In this document: in pieces, positions 45,438-54,343 of the stretch
Position numbering within the stretch: position 1 is the stretch's first letter
How the letters are laid out: every line of letters begins with the position of its first letter
Source: Micavibrio_C sp965231165
Lineage (GTDB): Bacteria > Pseudomonadota > Alphaproteobacteria > Micavibrionales > Micavibrionaceae
NCBI GenBank assembly: GCA_965231165.1
Contig: OZ246421.1
Location: forward strand, 1,178,001-1,242,000
Direction: 5' to 3'
Length of the DNA stretch: 64,000 nt
Position numbers and translations under genes: made by a program
The notes under the pieces: model-generated
Databases searched by the model: none
Told to the model about the DNA's origin: nothing
What the model saw: only the letters and a program-made list of their open reading frames with translations

Positions 45438-45462
45438 CTTCCTTTCTGTCACACACCCTCAA

Positions 45463-45550
45463 CGTCATCCCCTGGCTTGTCCGGGGGATCCATTCATCCT
45501 CTAGCGCAAGAGCTGTTAAATAGATTCCCCGCCTGCGCGGGGAATGACGA
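45463..45550. repeat. Palindromic intergenic repeat element
   Basis: About 88 bp whose ends are CGTCATCCCC (left) and GGGGAATGACG (right), nearly complementary, with internal inner hairpins (a CTTGTCCGGGGGATCCA segment and ATTCCCCGCCTGCGCGGGG). This sequence type (GTCATCCCC...GGATCCA / GATTCCCCGCCTGCGCGGGGAATGAC) is a familiar bacterial extragenic palindrome. It lies between the convergent fliP and TPR genes and may act as a terminator-like structure. Confidence 0.75.
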
Positions 45551-45563
45551 GATTAGAAAAAAA

Positions 45564-48500
45564 TCAGTTCGAAGCAGGTGGTGTAGCCGGAGCAGCGGCG
45601 GGCGCAGGCGTTTCTGCCGGATTTACTGCTGGGGCAGGCGGCGTATTGTTCTTGCGGTAGCTGTCGAGGAAGCCGCTGAACAGATCAACTTCTGAAACGA
45701 TCCCGGCGATGGTTTCGCGGTCGGACAAGGTCGACACTTTGCGTGGCCGTGTAATGACGTCGAACAGGCGCCCGCGTGAAGTCTGGCTCATCGCCGTTTC
45801 ATATTCCGTGCGCATGTTGGCCAGCGCCACACGGTTGCTGGACAGATTGAGCGCTACGGCACGGTTGAGGATCAGGTCTGATTGCTTCTCCGTAAGCGGA
45901 CGGTTGATGTCCAACGATTCATCCAAAATCAAGTCCTGTAAAGCTTCAGCGGCATCTTCCCACAAACCAGCCTGCCACGAGATATCGGCACGGAGCGCGT
46001 TTACATCAGGATCGGGGTCGTAACTGTTCAGCAACGCGATGGCTTCTTCTGTACGGTTAATTTTTGAAAGTGCGCGCGCGCGCAATAAACCTATTTCGCG
46101 CAGGCGTTCTTTTTTCTCGACCTCGGTCAGTGTCGTATCGGCTGTGTAAATGCCCTGCGCGGCATCGAGGGACGTCATCGCCGGACGCGGATTTTTATCA
46201 AGCAGATAGATGCCTGCCAGACGCACGGCCACGCGGGCTTTCTCCAAGCCCTGCAAACGGAAATCAACCTGATGCTGAAGCAAGGCCGTTGCGCGATCAA
46301 GCAGGTCAACCTCGACCAGACGTTCGGCCAGACGCTGGATCACGGCATCACCCTGCTCGCCCGGTGGCGTCAGTTCCTTGAATTCTTCATAGATCGTCGC
46401 GGCATCGAGCGGGCTTAAATCCTTGTCCTGCACAATCAAATCCTGATAGGCCGACGTCATATAACCCGTGATCTCTTTTCCAATATTCGAATCCGGCAGC
46501 GCCATCGTCGTGGCATCGCGCAGAATGGCAAATCCCTTCACATAGCGATCCTGATCAAGATAGAGGCGGCCCAGCATATAATTAATCTGCGCCTCCAGTT
46601 CATCGCCGCGCCATGCGTAACGCAGCCCTTCCAGACGGTCGATCGCTTTGTCCTTGTCGATCTTGCCTTCCTGCAATTCAAGCATGGTCAGCGCCAAACC
46701 GGCACGGGCGCGATGCAGACGGTCTTTACTTTTGACCAGAGGCTCCCATAATTTATAGGCCGTTGCGCTATCTTTGGCCTGCCGTGCCGATTCACCGCGC
46801 AGGTAATCAAGCCCCGCCACCGTCCATGGCTTCAAAGTCGAACGATCACGTTCCAGCAGCATCAAGATTTTTTCAGCGAGTGCTACATCGCCGCCGCGCA
46901 AAGCAACCTCTGACAGCTTCAGTCCCATTTTTTCAAGCAAAGGTTTCGGATATGAAGCCAGTACCCGCACATCTTTGGGCTGATTTGTATAAGCCTGGTC
47001 CCAGTCTTCCAGACCTGCGAGCGTAAAGGCCTTCCAGTACCCCAGTTCGGCAAAATCATTCAGACCCGGATTACCCAGATCGCGCCACGCTAATTCAGGT
47101 TTGCCGGACAGCGCATACGAAGCGCCACGCAAGGCCAGATATTCAAGATTGTCGGACAGTTGCGGCAATTCATCCTGAGCGATTGAAAGATAACCCAGGG
47201 CTTCCTGACCGCGGTCATTCGAGACATTCATCTTGGCCATCGTCAGCAGATCCTGAATACGGCCTTGCGGATCTTTTCCGGGCATCGCGGCCTTCAGAAT
47301 GCGTTCGTTTTCATTCAACGCCGTCAGACCGCCCATCATCCATTTGTCAAAATCGAAAATGCGGCGCATGCCATCCGCCGCCGCGTCGTTGTGCATCGGA
47401 TTAACGTCCTGCACGTCTTCACGCATCGCATGGCGATTGACATCCTTGTCACGGGAAAGCGCCAGACCTGCCGGGCGCGTAACTTCAAGACCTTTGGCAC
47501 TCGATTTCACCTGAAGGTCATCCACCTTGGGCACGATAACGGTTCCTACAGATGAACGCAGAACACCGAAATCAACAAAGTCAAGCGCCGGGCCGGTGAA
47601 CTGGGTCGAGGCACCGACCGTTACCACTTTCATTTCTTCGCCTGTCAGCGGATTGGTAAAATCGATAACTTTGGTAATGCCCGCCAGCGGCCAGAACGCC
47701 GTACCACCGCGAATGGTTTGTCCGGCGGCAAACTGGCGATTCACGGATGCGGCCTTACCCGCGCTGCGCGTTGTCGGTATGATCATGCGCCAAAGCAGCC
47801 CGCCACCTTCGGCACGAATATCGTGCGCCACACCCGGTGGAATTTTCATCGCGTAAGCTATGCCGCCGGTAACTTCATAACGCTCGAATTTCGGGAAAAT
47901 TTCTACCTTTGGCCCTGCGATCTGTGGCGGCACCGCTGCCGAGGCGCGATCAGTCACCAGCCACAGATAACCATCCTGTTCGAAAGCGGACAGGCCAAAC
48001 GCTTCCGTCGCTGAAATTGTAATGACATGCGGTTCCATCTCAGGCATGGACGTCTGCAGGGCGTCTTTTTCCACAGTTTGCACCGCTTCGGCCTTTACCT
48101 CAGGCCCGGCGCTGGTTGCGGGCGGAGGCGCTTTAATCTCTGTTGGTTTAGCTTCTTCTTTTTTCTTTACTGGGGGTGCGAGCGTTTTTTCTGCAGTTTG
48201 GGCAGGTTTATTTTTCGGCGCGCCTGATGGTTTGAAAATATCGACGATGATTTTGTTACCGACGATAAAATGACGGAAGGTCGTTCCCGCGCTAACGTTC
48301 AGTGTGGCGCTCTGCCCCGATGCAGCGACACTCTTGATCACATCATCCGCCTTCACACCCGCTGTGTTCAGGTTTGCGGCCCCGCTAAAAGTAATGACGA
48401 TCTGACCCGGTGCCGTCTCCTTAACATCGTATGTCGTGCTGACCGGCCAATCGAAAACCACACGCGTGTGATCGTCGTGCTGGCCTGTTCTGACCATGAC

Positions 48501-48572
48501 GTTGCTCTGGGCTAACGCACTGGTTCCCATAACGGTCAAGAGGGCTGATGTCAGAAGCAGCTTACGGATCAT
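45564..48572 (-). CDS. Large secreted TPR protein at the end of the motor operon
   Basis: 1002 residues. Signal peptide (cleaved near ALAQ, residue 22), an AMIN-like beta domain (about 25-110; HTRVVFDWPVSTTYDV), a low-complexity Pro/Ala/Lys linker (about 115-170), a second beta-rich segment, then helical TPR-like repeats from about 395 to 960, and a Pro/Ala-rich tail ending NPAETPAPAAAPATPPASN. Probably periplasmic. Located downstream of two MotB-like genes on the same strand, so a motor- or stator-associated scaffold is inferred from context. Confidence 0.75.
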   Translation of the reverse strand: MIRKLLLTSALLTVMGTSALAQSNVMVRTGQHDDHTRVVFDWPVSTTYDVKETAPGQIVITFSGAANLNTAGVKADDVIKSVAASGQSATLNVSAGTTFRHFIVGNKIIVDIFKPSGAPKNKPAQTAEKTLAPPVKKKEEAKPTEIKAPPPATSAGPEVKAEAVQTVEKDALQTSMPEMEPHVITISATEAFGLSAFEQDGYLWLVTDRASAAVPPQIAGPKVEIFPKFERYEVTGGIAYAMKIPPGVAHDIRAEGGGLLWRMIIPTTRSAGKAASVNRQFAAGQTIRGGTAFWPLAGITKVIDFTNPLTGEEMKVVTVGASTQFTGPALDFVDFGVLRSSVGTVIVPKVDDLQVKSSAKGLEVTRPAGLALSRDKDVNRHAMREDVQDVNPMHNDAAADGMRRIFDFDKWMMGGLTALNENERILKAAMPGKDPQGRIQDLLTMAKMNVSNDRGQEALGYLSIAQDELPQLSDNLEYLALRGASYALSGKPELAWRDLGNPGLNDFAELGYWKAFTLAGLEDWDQAYTNQPKDVRVLASYPKPLLEKMGLKLSEVALRGGDVALAEKILMLLERDRSTLKPWTVAGLDYLRGESARQAKDSATAYKLWEPLVKSKDRLHRARAGLALTMLELQEGKIDKDKAIDRLEGLRYAWRGDELEAQINYMLGRLYLDQDRYVKGFAILRDATTMALPDSNIGKEITGYMTSAYQDLIVQDKDLSPLDAATIYEEFKELTPPGEQGDAVIQRLAERLVEVDLLDRATALLQHQVDFRLQGLEKARVAVRLAGIYLLDKNPRPAMTSLDAAQGIYTADTTLTEVEKKERLREIGLLRARALSKINRTEEAIALLNSYDPDPDVNALRADISWQAGLWEDAAEALQDLILDESLDINRPLTEKQSDLILNRAVALNLSSNRVALANMRTEYETAMSQTSRGRLFDVITRPRKVSTLSDRETIAGIVSEVDLFSGFLDSYRKNNTPPAPAVNPAETPAPAAAPATPPASN

Positions 48573-48616
48573 AGAAAGATTATACTATTCGTTTCATTGG
48601 ATGGCTATGGACGTCG

Positions 48617-49462
48617 TTACGGCAAGCGGGGGAGCGATCTGATTTTTTCCTGCTTCCCTGCATGGTTCATAATGATGATATCAACCCGCCGCGCCAAATC
48701 CTGCCGTTGCGTTTCATCGCTGATCGTCCCCAGGTCCTGATAGCGTCCGCTGCCATAACCGGAGATGCCGATACTCTGCTGATACCCTACGTTTTCCAGA
48801 ATGGCTGCCACATTTGCTGCGCGCGCCAGCGAAAGCTCCCAGTTATTAGAAAACCCGCTGCTGGCACCCTCAACCGGGCGCGGATCGGCATGACCGTCAA
48901 TTTCAATACGGTTACGCATGCGGGTCAGCGAACCGCCCAGCGTATAGAGCACTTTGCGCCCCGATTCCTTGATCGTGGCCTGTCCCGGATCAAACAGCAA
49001 ATCCTGCGGCAGCGAAAGCACCACACTCCCGGGCTGCGGGATCAGCGTGACGGTCTTGAGTGCTTCATTGTTTTCAACCACGTTGCCTAGCAATTCTTCA
49101 AGATAACGCACATCAAGCGCCCGTCCGTAATTGATCTTGCTTAGATCGATCGTTTCTTCCGTACCCTGCATATAGGCTGCGCCATAGACCTTGCCAATCT
49201 CTGATTGCAGCGCTGATTTCACCTGTTCCCATTCCTCGTTCCTTGGCTCGCTCATCGCGAACATCATCACAAAGAATGTCAGCATCAGGCCCATAATGTC
49301 AGTAAAGGTAACAAGCCATATGTAATTCGGTTTGGGCGTATCTCCCAGACGACGGCGAGACATCTGCGTTTCGACGGGTTGTACGATATTATCGACCGGA
49401 TCGTCCGCCGTATGGATACCTGCACTGACACGCTTTTTCTTTTTCCCGACCGCTGATGCCAT
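48617..49462 (-). CDS. MotB-like stator protein with OmpA domain
   Basis: 281 residues. The plug/membrane segment FTDIMGLMLTFFVMMFAMS carries the proton-binding Asp55. The C-terminal OmpA-like peptidoglycan-binding domain (about 140-260) shows IEIDGHADPRP and NNWELSLARAANVAAIL. The start shares the A of the previous stop (TAATG). No adjacent MotA in this window. It is the sixth gene of the fliL operon. Confidence 0.85.
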   Translation of the reverse strand: MASAVGKKKKRVSAGIHTADDPVDNIVQPVETQMSRRRLGDTPKPNYIWLVTFTDIMGLMLTFFVMMFAMSEPRNEEWEQVKSALQSEIGKVYGAAYMQGTEETIDLSKINYGRALDVRYLEELLGNVVENNEALKTVTLIPQPGSVVLSLPQDLLFDPGQATIKESGRKVLYTLGGSLTRMRNRIEIDGHADPRPVEGASSGFSNNWELSLARAANVAAILENVGYQQSIGISGYGSGRYQDLGTISDETQRQDLARRVDIIIMNHAGKQEKIRSLPRLP

Positions 49463-50163
49463 TACTCGGCCTCCCCGGTTTCACCCAGAGGATTGTATGC
49501 CACATGCGGACGGAACAGTAATTCAACCATACCGTCCTGCCCCTGCTCCATGCCGATGGTCAGTAATTTTTGCGGCAAACCTGCCTGCTCCAGCGCTTGC
49601 GCCAACGCGCCCAGATCGCGCATCAGCACCGCCATTTTCTGCGGCTGGTCGTTTTGCAAAGCGGGCGGATTTTCGCCTGTCTGCAAAAAAACATCCATGC
49701 GATAAGGCTGCCCGGCGGCACTGGCTTTCATCATCGATGTCAGTGTGCGCATAAAATTTGCATTGGCATCCGCACCGGCACCAACACTGCTCACGGCGGC
49801 AGCAAAATCGGCGTACTTGATCTTCATCAGTAATGTGCCGCTGCCTTCATCTTTCTGAGTTTGAATACCAGCGATATGCGCTGAAAACATGCGCTCCACC
49901 CGGTCTATCGTACGACCTTCCCCCAGACCATTTTTATCATCAGGCGCAGACGACGGCAGCCAATCCTCACGTTCTGAAATCTTGGAGGCAAAGGCCTGCT
50001 CAATCCCCTCCATCATAGGCTTGGCGCGCTCTTCCTTGATGATCGACACGGAATTAAGAACGATAAAGAAGGCCAGCAAAATTACGAACATCGACAGCCC
50101 GGGAATTTGGCTGCCCAGTGTCTTGGAATCTTCCTCAACGATTTTACGGCGCCGGTTTCTCAT
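49462..50163 (-). CDS. MotB-like membrane protein lacking the proton-binding Asp
   Basis: 233 residues. One N-terminal membrane helix PGLSMFVILLAFFIVLNSVS aligns with the MotB helix of the next gene, but the Asp position is Ser24. No evident OmpA domain; the soluble region (about 40-233) is of mixed type with a coiled-coil-like MMEGIEQAFASKISERED start. It is translationally coupled to the adjacent MotB-like gene. The function is probably structural, not ion-conducting. Confidence 0.75.
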   Translation of the reverse strand: MRNRRRKIVEEDSKTLGSQIPGLSMFVILLAFFIVLNSVSIIKEERAKPMMEGIEQAFASKISEREDWLPSSAPDDKNGLGEGRTIDRVERMFSAHIAGIQTQKDEGSGTLLMKIKYADFAAAVSSVGAGADANANFMRTLTSMMKASAAGQPYRMDVFLQTGENPPALQNDQPQKMAVLMRDLGALAQALEQAGLPQKLLTIGMEQGQDGMVELLFRPHVAYNPLGETGEAE

Positions 50164-50181
50164 CAGAGTCCTGCTTTGGAA

Positions 50182-50973
50182 TTATTGAGGAGGCAATTGC
50201 GGTAATTGCTGTTGCTGCGACATCATAATTGTAATGGTGCGGGCGCGTTCGGCGTCCATCTCCGCCAGAATCGGCGATGATTTTCTTTCCGACATTTTTG
50301 TCAGCACCATCAGCAGAACATCGGTATCCAGCGAATTGAAAATGCGGGCGGCATCTTTGGCTTTCATGCCTTCATAAATACGCACCAGACTTTCGCCGCG
50401 GGCTTTTTCTTCTTCGGATTGCTTGTTCAGCAGGCCTTCAATCTCAGTACGCAGCCCCGTGAGCTCACGAACCTTCTGATCCATCTCTCGTTCGGCGGCT
50501 TCCAGCAGGGCTTCGCGCGTCGCCAGTGCCTTCTCGCGTTTCTCCAGGTCTTCGCGGCGTTTAGTCAGGTCGCGATAGAGACCTTCTTGCACCCCAGAGT
50601 GGGTGAAATCTTCTTCACCGGCATCGCGCCATTCTTCACCATCGCTCTTGTCAGCGCCCTCGCCTTCTTTCGCGATGGTGGGGAGCGTGATATCACCCGG
50701 CAGCGCTTCTTTATGCTCTTCCTCGCCTGTGGATTTTGCCGCTTCGGGCTTGGCTTCGGCGGATTCGGCAGCTTTTGCGGGCGCATCAGTTGAAGGTAAC
50801 GGTGGCGGCGCTGCCTCATGCCCTTCCTTGACTTCTTCCTGCGCGAAAGCGGCACCGGCGTTTTCAAGACCGGTGACGAACTCACCCAAACGCACGGTAA
50901 AGCACAGCCCGGCAACGATCAGCAGCAGGGGCAATACACGTAAGCGTTCACGAAGGCGTTCACGGAAACTCAT
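50182..50973 (-). CDS. MotE-like flagellar motor protein
   Basis: 263 residues. N-terminal membrane helix (about 13-33), a Pro/Ala/Glu-rich linker (about 50-115), a coiled coil (about 130-190) and a C-terminal MgtE-N-like segment with RIYEGMKAKDAARIFNSLD and SERKSSPILAEMDAERART (in parts). MotE proteins act in flagellar motor/MotC assembly in alphaproteobacteria, in the periplasm. It sits between the PflI-like gene and the MotB-like pair. Confidence 0.8.
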   Translation of the reverse strand: MSFRERLRERLRVLPLLLIVAGLCFTVRLGEFVTGLENAGAAFAQEEVKEGHEAAPPPLPSTDAPAKAAESAEAKPEAAKSTGEEEHKEALPGDITLPTIAKEGEGADKSDGEEWRDAGEEDFTHSGVQEGLYRDLTKRREDLEKREKALATREALLEAAEREMDQKVRELTGLRTEIEGLLNKQSEEEKARGESLVRIYEGMKAKDAARIFNSLDTDVLLMVLTKMSERKSSPILAEMDAERARTITIMMSQQQQLPQLPPQ

Positions 50974-50979
50974 AATATT

Positions 50980-51489
50980 CTACCTTTGGCCCTTACGGGA
51001 CTGGAGCGCCGCCATCAGCTCGCGCTCGGCAAGACTGCCTTCTCCCTCTTCGGCATGACCATGCTCTACTTCAGGATCGCGAATAGCGAAGCCGGGGAAC
51101 TCTTCGGGTGTCGGTTTACGCACATGACGTACGGGCGCGGATTCCGCCACAGGTGCATTGCGATGACGGTCGGCCGCCTTATCCAGCCGGTCAGCCATAT
51201 TGTCGGCGCCGCGCGTCATGATTTCAAGGTCATTGCCCATAGCGCGGGCTTCGTCCAGTTGCTGCTGAAGGTCGCGCGAAACATCACGCGCCGATGACTT
51301 CAATGTCTCAATCGATTTTTCCGCCTTGACGATCTGCGTTGATAGATCGCCGATCAGGCGCTCCAGATCCTTGCGGCTTTCACGGAAGTTACGCAGATGA
51401 AGCGAGAGCCTTGCGGCGAACACGATTGTCGCGCCCAGAAACAGCAACACCAAACCATCGAGAATAATACCCAAAAGACTCTCGCTCAT
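50980..51489 (-). CDS. pflI: PflI-like DUF6468 protein
   Basis: 169 residues. N-terminal membrane helix (about 5-26), then a coiled coil (about 30-105), then a Pro/charged region. This layout and location directly after fliM fit the flagellar-positioning protein PflI of Caulobacter. It starts inside the fliM stop (4-bp overlap). Confidence 0.7.
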   Translation of the reverse strand: MSESLLGIILDGLVLLFLGATIVFAARLSLHLRNFRESRKDLERLIGDLSTQIVKAEKSIETLKSSARDVSRDLQQQLDEARAMGNDLEIMTRGADNMADRLDKAADRHRNAPVAESAPVRHVRKPTPEEFPGFAIRDPEVEHGHAEEGEGSLAERELMAALQSRKGQR

Positions 51490-52586
51490 AGATCTTCATC
51501 TTTCTCGGGCGGGATATAACGTTCGACCTGCACCGCAATATAACCCTGCTTCTGCCCCACCGGGCCACGGAACATCGGGAACGTGCCGCAACGCAGCTCC
51601 AGTTCGTCCTGAGGGGTCGTATTAAACATCACACGCGAACCGATTTTCCAGTCCAATACATCTTGCAAACTGATCGTCTTTTCACCGAGAACGGCCTGCA
51701 ATTGCACGTCGGTCTTATAGAGTTCCTGCGTCAGGTGGTTTTCCCAGATCGAGTCACGGCCAAATTTTTCACCCATGAACATCTGCAGCAGCAATTCACG
51801 GATCGGCTCCAGCGTCGCATAGGGGATCAAAATTTCCACGCGTCCGCCACGGTCACCCATATCCACGCGCAGGCGCGCCAGTACGCAGGCATTGCCTGAT
51901 TGCGTGATGGTGGCAAAGCGCGGATTGGTTTCCATGCGGTCGAGCGTGAAGCTGACAGGGGACAATGGATCGAACGCCGAGGACAGATCGCTTAAGGATA
52001 CGCCCACCATGCGTTCAACGAGTTTGGTTTCAATGGTCGTATAGGGACGACCTTCGACGCGGATCGCAGGTGTGCCCTTACGCCCGCCCAGCAGCACATC
52101 GACCACGGAATAAATCAGCGCCGAGTCAACCACGAGCAGGCCGTTATTGTCCCATTCCTCGGCCTTGAATACCGAGAGCATCGCGGGCAACGGAATTGAA
52201 TTCATGTAATCGCCGAAACGTACCGTCGACACCTGATCGAGCGATACCTCGACGTTATCGGATGTCAGGTTGCGCAAGGATGTGGACATCAGGCGTACCA
52301 GACGGTCGAAAACGATATCGAGCATCGGCAGACGCTCGTAATTGACCATCGCCGAATTGATCAGGGCCATCACGCCGGAGGTCTGTTCACCGCCGCTGCC
52401 TTCATCGTCAAACCCCAGAAGGCTGTCGATTTCTTCCTGATTGAGGATACGTGCGCCGCCATCGTCACCCAGATCCGCATCAAACGCGGGGGTGGCATCA
52501 GCTTCTATACCCGCGCCAGAACCCGCCGTCGTCTCCAGTTGGGACAACGCCGCGAGTTCTGCTTCGCTCATCTCAGTATCGGCCAT
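51486..52586 (-). CDS. fliM: Flagellar motor switch protein FliM
   Basis: 366 residues. N-terminal EEIDSLLGF (CheY-binding motif region), the CheC-like middle domain, and the C-terminal SPOA domain (about 285-350). Downstream genes are coupled. It forms the C-ring with FliG and FliN (not in this window). 68 bp after fliL. Confidence 0.95.
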   Translation of the reverse strand: MADTEMSEAELAALSQLETTAGSGAGIEADATPAFDADLGDDGGARILNQEEIDSLLGFDDEGSGGEQTSGVMALINSAMVNYERLPMLDIVFDRLVRLMSTSLRNLTSDNVEVSLDQVSTVRFGDYMNSIPLPAMLSVFKAEEWDNNGLLVVDSALIYSVVDVLLGGRKGTPAIRVEGRPYTTIETKLVERMVGVSLSDLSSAFDPLSPVSFTLDRMETNPRFATITQSGNACVLARLRVDMGDRGGRVEILIPYATLEPIRELLLQMFMGEKFGRDSIWENHLTQELYKTDVQLQAVLGEKTISLQDVLDWKIGSRVMFNTTPQDELELRCGTFPMFRGPVGQKQGYIAVQVERYIPPEKDEDL

Positions 52587-52654
52587 AACGCAAACCTCGT
52601 TGGCAACCCTTGCACTTACTTATATTCAAGGATCATACCACTTACCCTAAACCC

Positions 52655-53254
52655 TTATTGTATCAGGATTTCCTGAAACAACACATCTTTCACTTCGACA
52701 GGATATGCCGCCGCATTGACGCGGTTAAGCAGCTCAATCTGCAATCTGTAAATACCCGCCGAGCCACGCAGATCCTTAACGCGCAATTCACGCAGATAGG
52801 TCTGGAACTGATCGACCACACGCGGCATCACGCCTTCCACAGCGGCCTGGTCTTCTGCATTCGCCAGCTCCAATTGTACACTCAGGCGGAGATAACGCGG
52901 CTGACCTTCAGAGGTCAGGTTAACCAGCATGTTCGGTATCTGGACAAAATGTCCGGCACCGCCGTGTTCTCCGCTGGCTTTCTTACCGTGACCGTCCTTG
53001 CCGCCCTTGGCATCGGCGGTTTCGCCATGCTCGCCTTCAGCGGCCTCTTCGCCTTTCCCCAGCAAGCTGTCGAGCGTGCCCGTGAAATACAGACCACCAC
53101 CGGCACCGACCAAAAGAAACAGCGGCACAACGACAAAAAGAATGATCTTTTTAGCATTGAGTTTTTTCTTCCCGCCCTCTTCACCTTCCGCGCCTTCAGC
53201 AACGGCTCCGTCAGCAGGCTTGTTCTCGTCTTCCGGCAAGGGTTTGATCGCCAT
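52655..53254 (-). CDS. fliL: Flagellar basal-body-associated protein FliL
   Basis: 199 residues from the ATG at 53254, with AAGGA 7 nt upstream; an in-frame TTG at 53269 is unlikely. Membrane helix (about 38-58), a Gly/Glu/His-rich linker and the C-terminal FliL domain (VQIPNMLVNLTSEGQPRYLRLSVQLELANAEDQAAVEGVMPRV in part). FliL supports stators. It is first in the fliL-fliM-pflI-motE-motB operon. Confidence 0.93.
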   Translation of the reverse strand: MAIKPLPEDENKPADGAVAEGAEGEEGGKKKLNAKKIILFVVVPLFLLVGAGGGLYFTGTLDSLLGKGEEAAEGEHGETADAKGGKDGHGKKASGEHGGAGHFVQIPNMLVNLTSEGQPRYLRLSVQLELANAEDQAAVEGVMPRVVDQFQTYLRELRVKDLRGSAGIYRLQIELLNRVNAAAYPVEVKDVLFQEILIQ

Positions 53255-53504
53255 AAACAGTTCCTTCAAAGAGATTCATAAAAGATTAGCATGCCAGAAT
53301 CGGCCAACTCGTTAATTATACTCGCAAATTAGCGCAAAATACCCCCCTTTGTGCGGAAAGGGTCATCGACCCCCATTACCATATCGCCACATAAGGAAAA
53401 TTTTACCGTAAGTGACGATTGTCAATTCCCTGAAAAAACTTTTCCGGGGGCACTTCCTGCCCTTGACTACTATTAACGCATTGATATTGCTAGAAAATTT
53501 ATTC

Positions 53505-53520
53505 TGGCATACGCCGTGCA
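53505..53520 (+). promoter_or_regulatory. Sigma-54 (-24/-12) promoter of flgF-flgG-flgA-flgH
   Basis: TGGCATACGCCGTGCA, with GG and GC 10 nt apart, 45 bp before the flgF ATG at 53565. It lies in the 310-bp divergent interval between fliL (53254) and flgF. On the minus strand of this interval a much weaker -24/-12 look-alike (GG-N10-GC around 53334-53347) was seen, not scored. Confidence 0.8.
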
Positions 53521-53564
53521 TGTTTACATTCGTAGGAATTATACAAACAGCGGGTCAAACCCTC

Positions 53565-54302
53565 ATGGAAAACAGTCTTTATATCGGCCTTTCACGCCAG
53601 ATGGCCCTGCAAGAGCAGATGGACATTGTTGCCAATAATATCGCCAACCTGAGCACACCGGGTTATCGCGGACATAACATGGTGTTCCTTGAATATATGT
53701 CACGCCAGCGCAATGCCGAGAAAGCCGGTAACGACTCTATCTCCATGGTTCACGATTACGGCCAGTTTATGAATACCGAGTCAGGCCCGCTGCGACAAAC
53801 CGGAAACCCGCTGGATGTGGCCCTGCAAGGCCCAGGCTTCTTCGGTGTCGAGACACCGGATGGCGTACAGTACACGCGCGCCGGAAATTTTCAGATCAAT
53901 GGTAACGGCGAACTGGTGACCGGTTCCGGTCAGTTGGTAGCGGCAGCCGGTGGTGGCACCATCACCATCCCCGAAGGCAGCATAGAGATCAAGATAGCCC
54001 GTGACGGTACCATTTCCACAGAACAGGGCGAAACCGGCCAGATTATGATGGTCGAGTTTGAAAACCCGCAGGACCTCGTCGCGCAAGGCAACGGCCTTTA
54101 CAAGACGGAAGAAGACGGCGAAGCGGCAGAAAATACCGAGATGATGCAGGGCATGATCGAAGGATCGAACGTGAATGCCGTGCTGGAGATGACGCGGATG
54201 ATCGATGTATCCCGCGCCTATCAATCAACACAAAGAATGTTACAGGCAGAACATGACCGCCAGCGCGGCATGATCCAGACGCTGACACGCGGCGGATCAT
54301 AA
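53565..54302 (+). CDS. flgF: Flagellar proximal/distal rod protein FlgF
   Basis: 245 residues from the ATG at 53565; a 51-codon upstream extension (start 53412) contains the sigma-54 promoter and is unlikely to be translated. N-terminal GLSRQMALQEQMDIVANNIANLSTPGYRG (in part) and C-terminal VNAVLEMTRMIDVSRAYQSTQRM are the rod-protein motifs. First of the flgF-flgG-flgA-flgH operon. Confidence 0.95.
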   Translation: MENSLYIGLSRQMALQEQMDIVANNIANLSTPGYRGHNMVFLEYMSRQRNAEKAGNDSISMVHDYGQFMNTESGPLRQTGNPLDVALQGPGFFGVETPDGVQYTRAGNFQINGNGELVTGSGQLVAAAGGGTITIPEGSIEIKIARDGTISTEQGETGQIMMVEFENPQDLVAQGNGLYKTEEDGEAAENTEMMQGMIEGSNVNAVLEMTRMIDVSRAYQSTQRMLQAEHDRQRGMIQTLTRGGS

Positions 54303-54343
54303 GAACAGGTATTAGAGAGATAACGGGTTAAAGGAGACAGATT

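Noticed and set aside
53334..53347. Weak sigma-54-like site (GG-N10-GC) upstream of fliL on the minus strand
   Set aside because: The -24 element is only a G run; far from consensus compared with the three accepted sites.
53412..53564. N-terminal extension of flgF
   Set aside because: It spans the sigma-54 promoter, and FlgF family proteins begin at the later Met.
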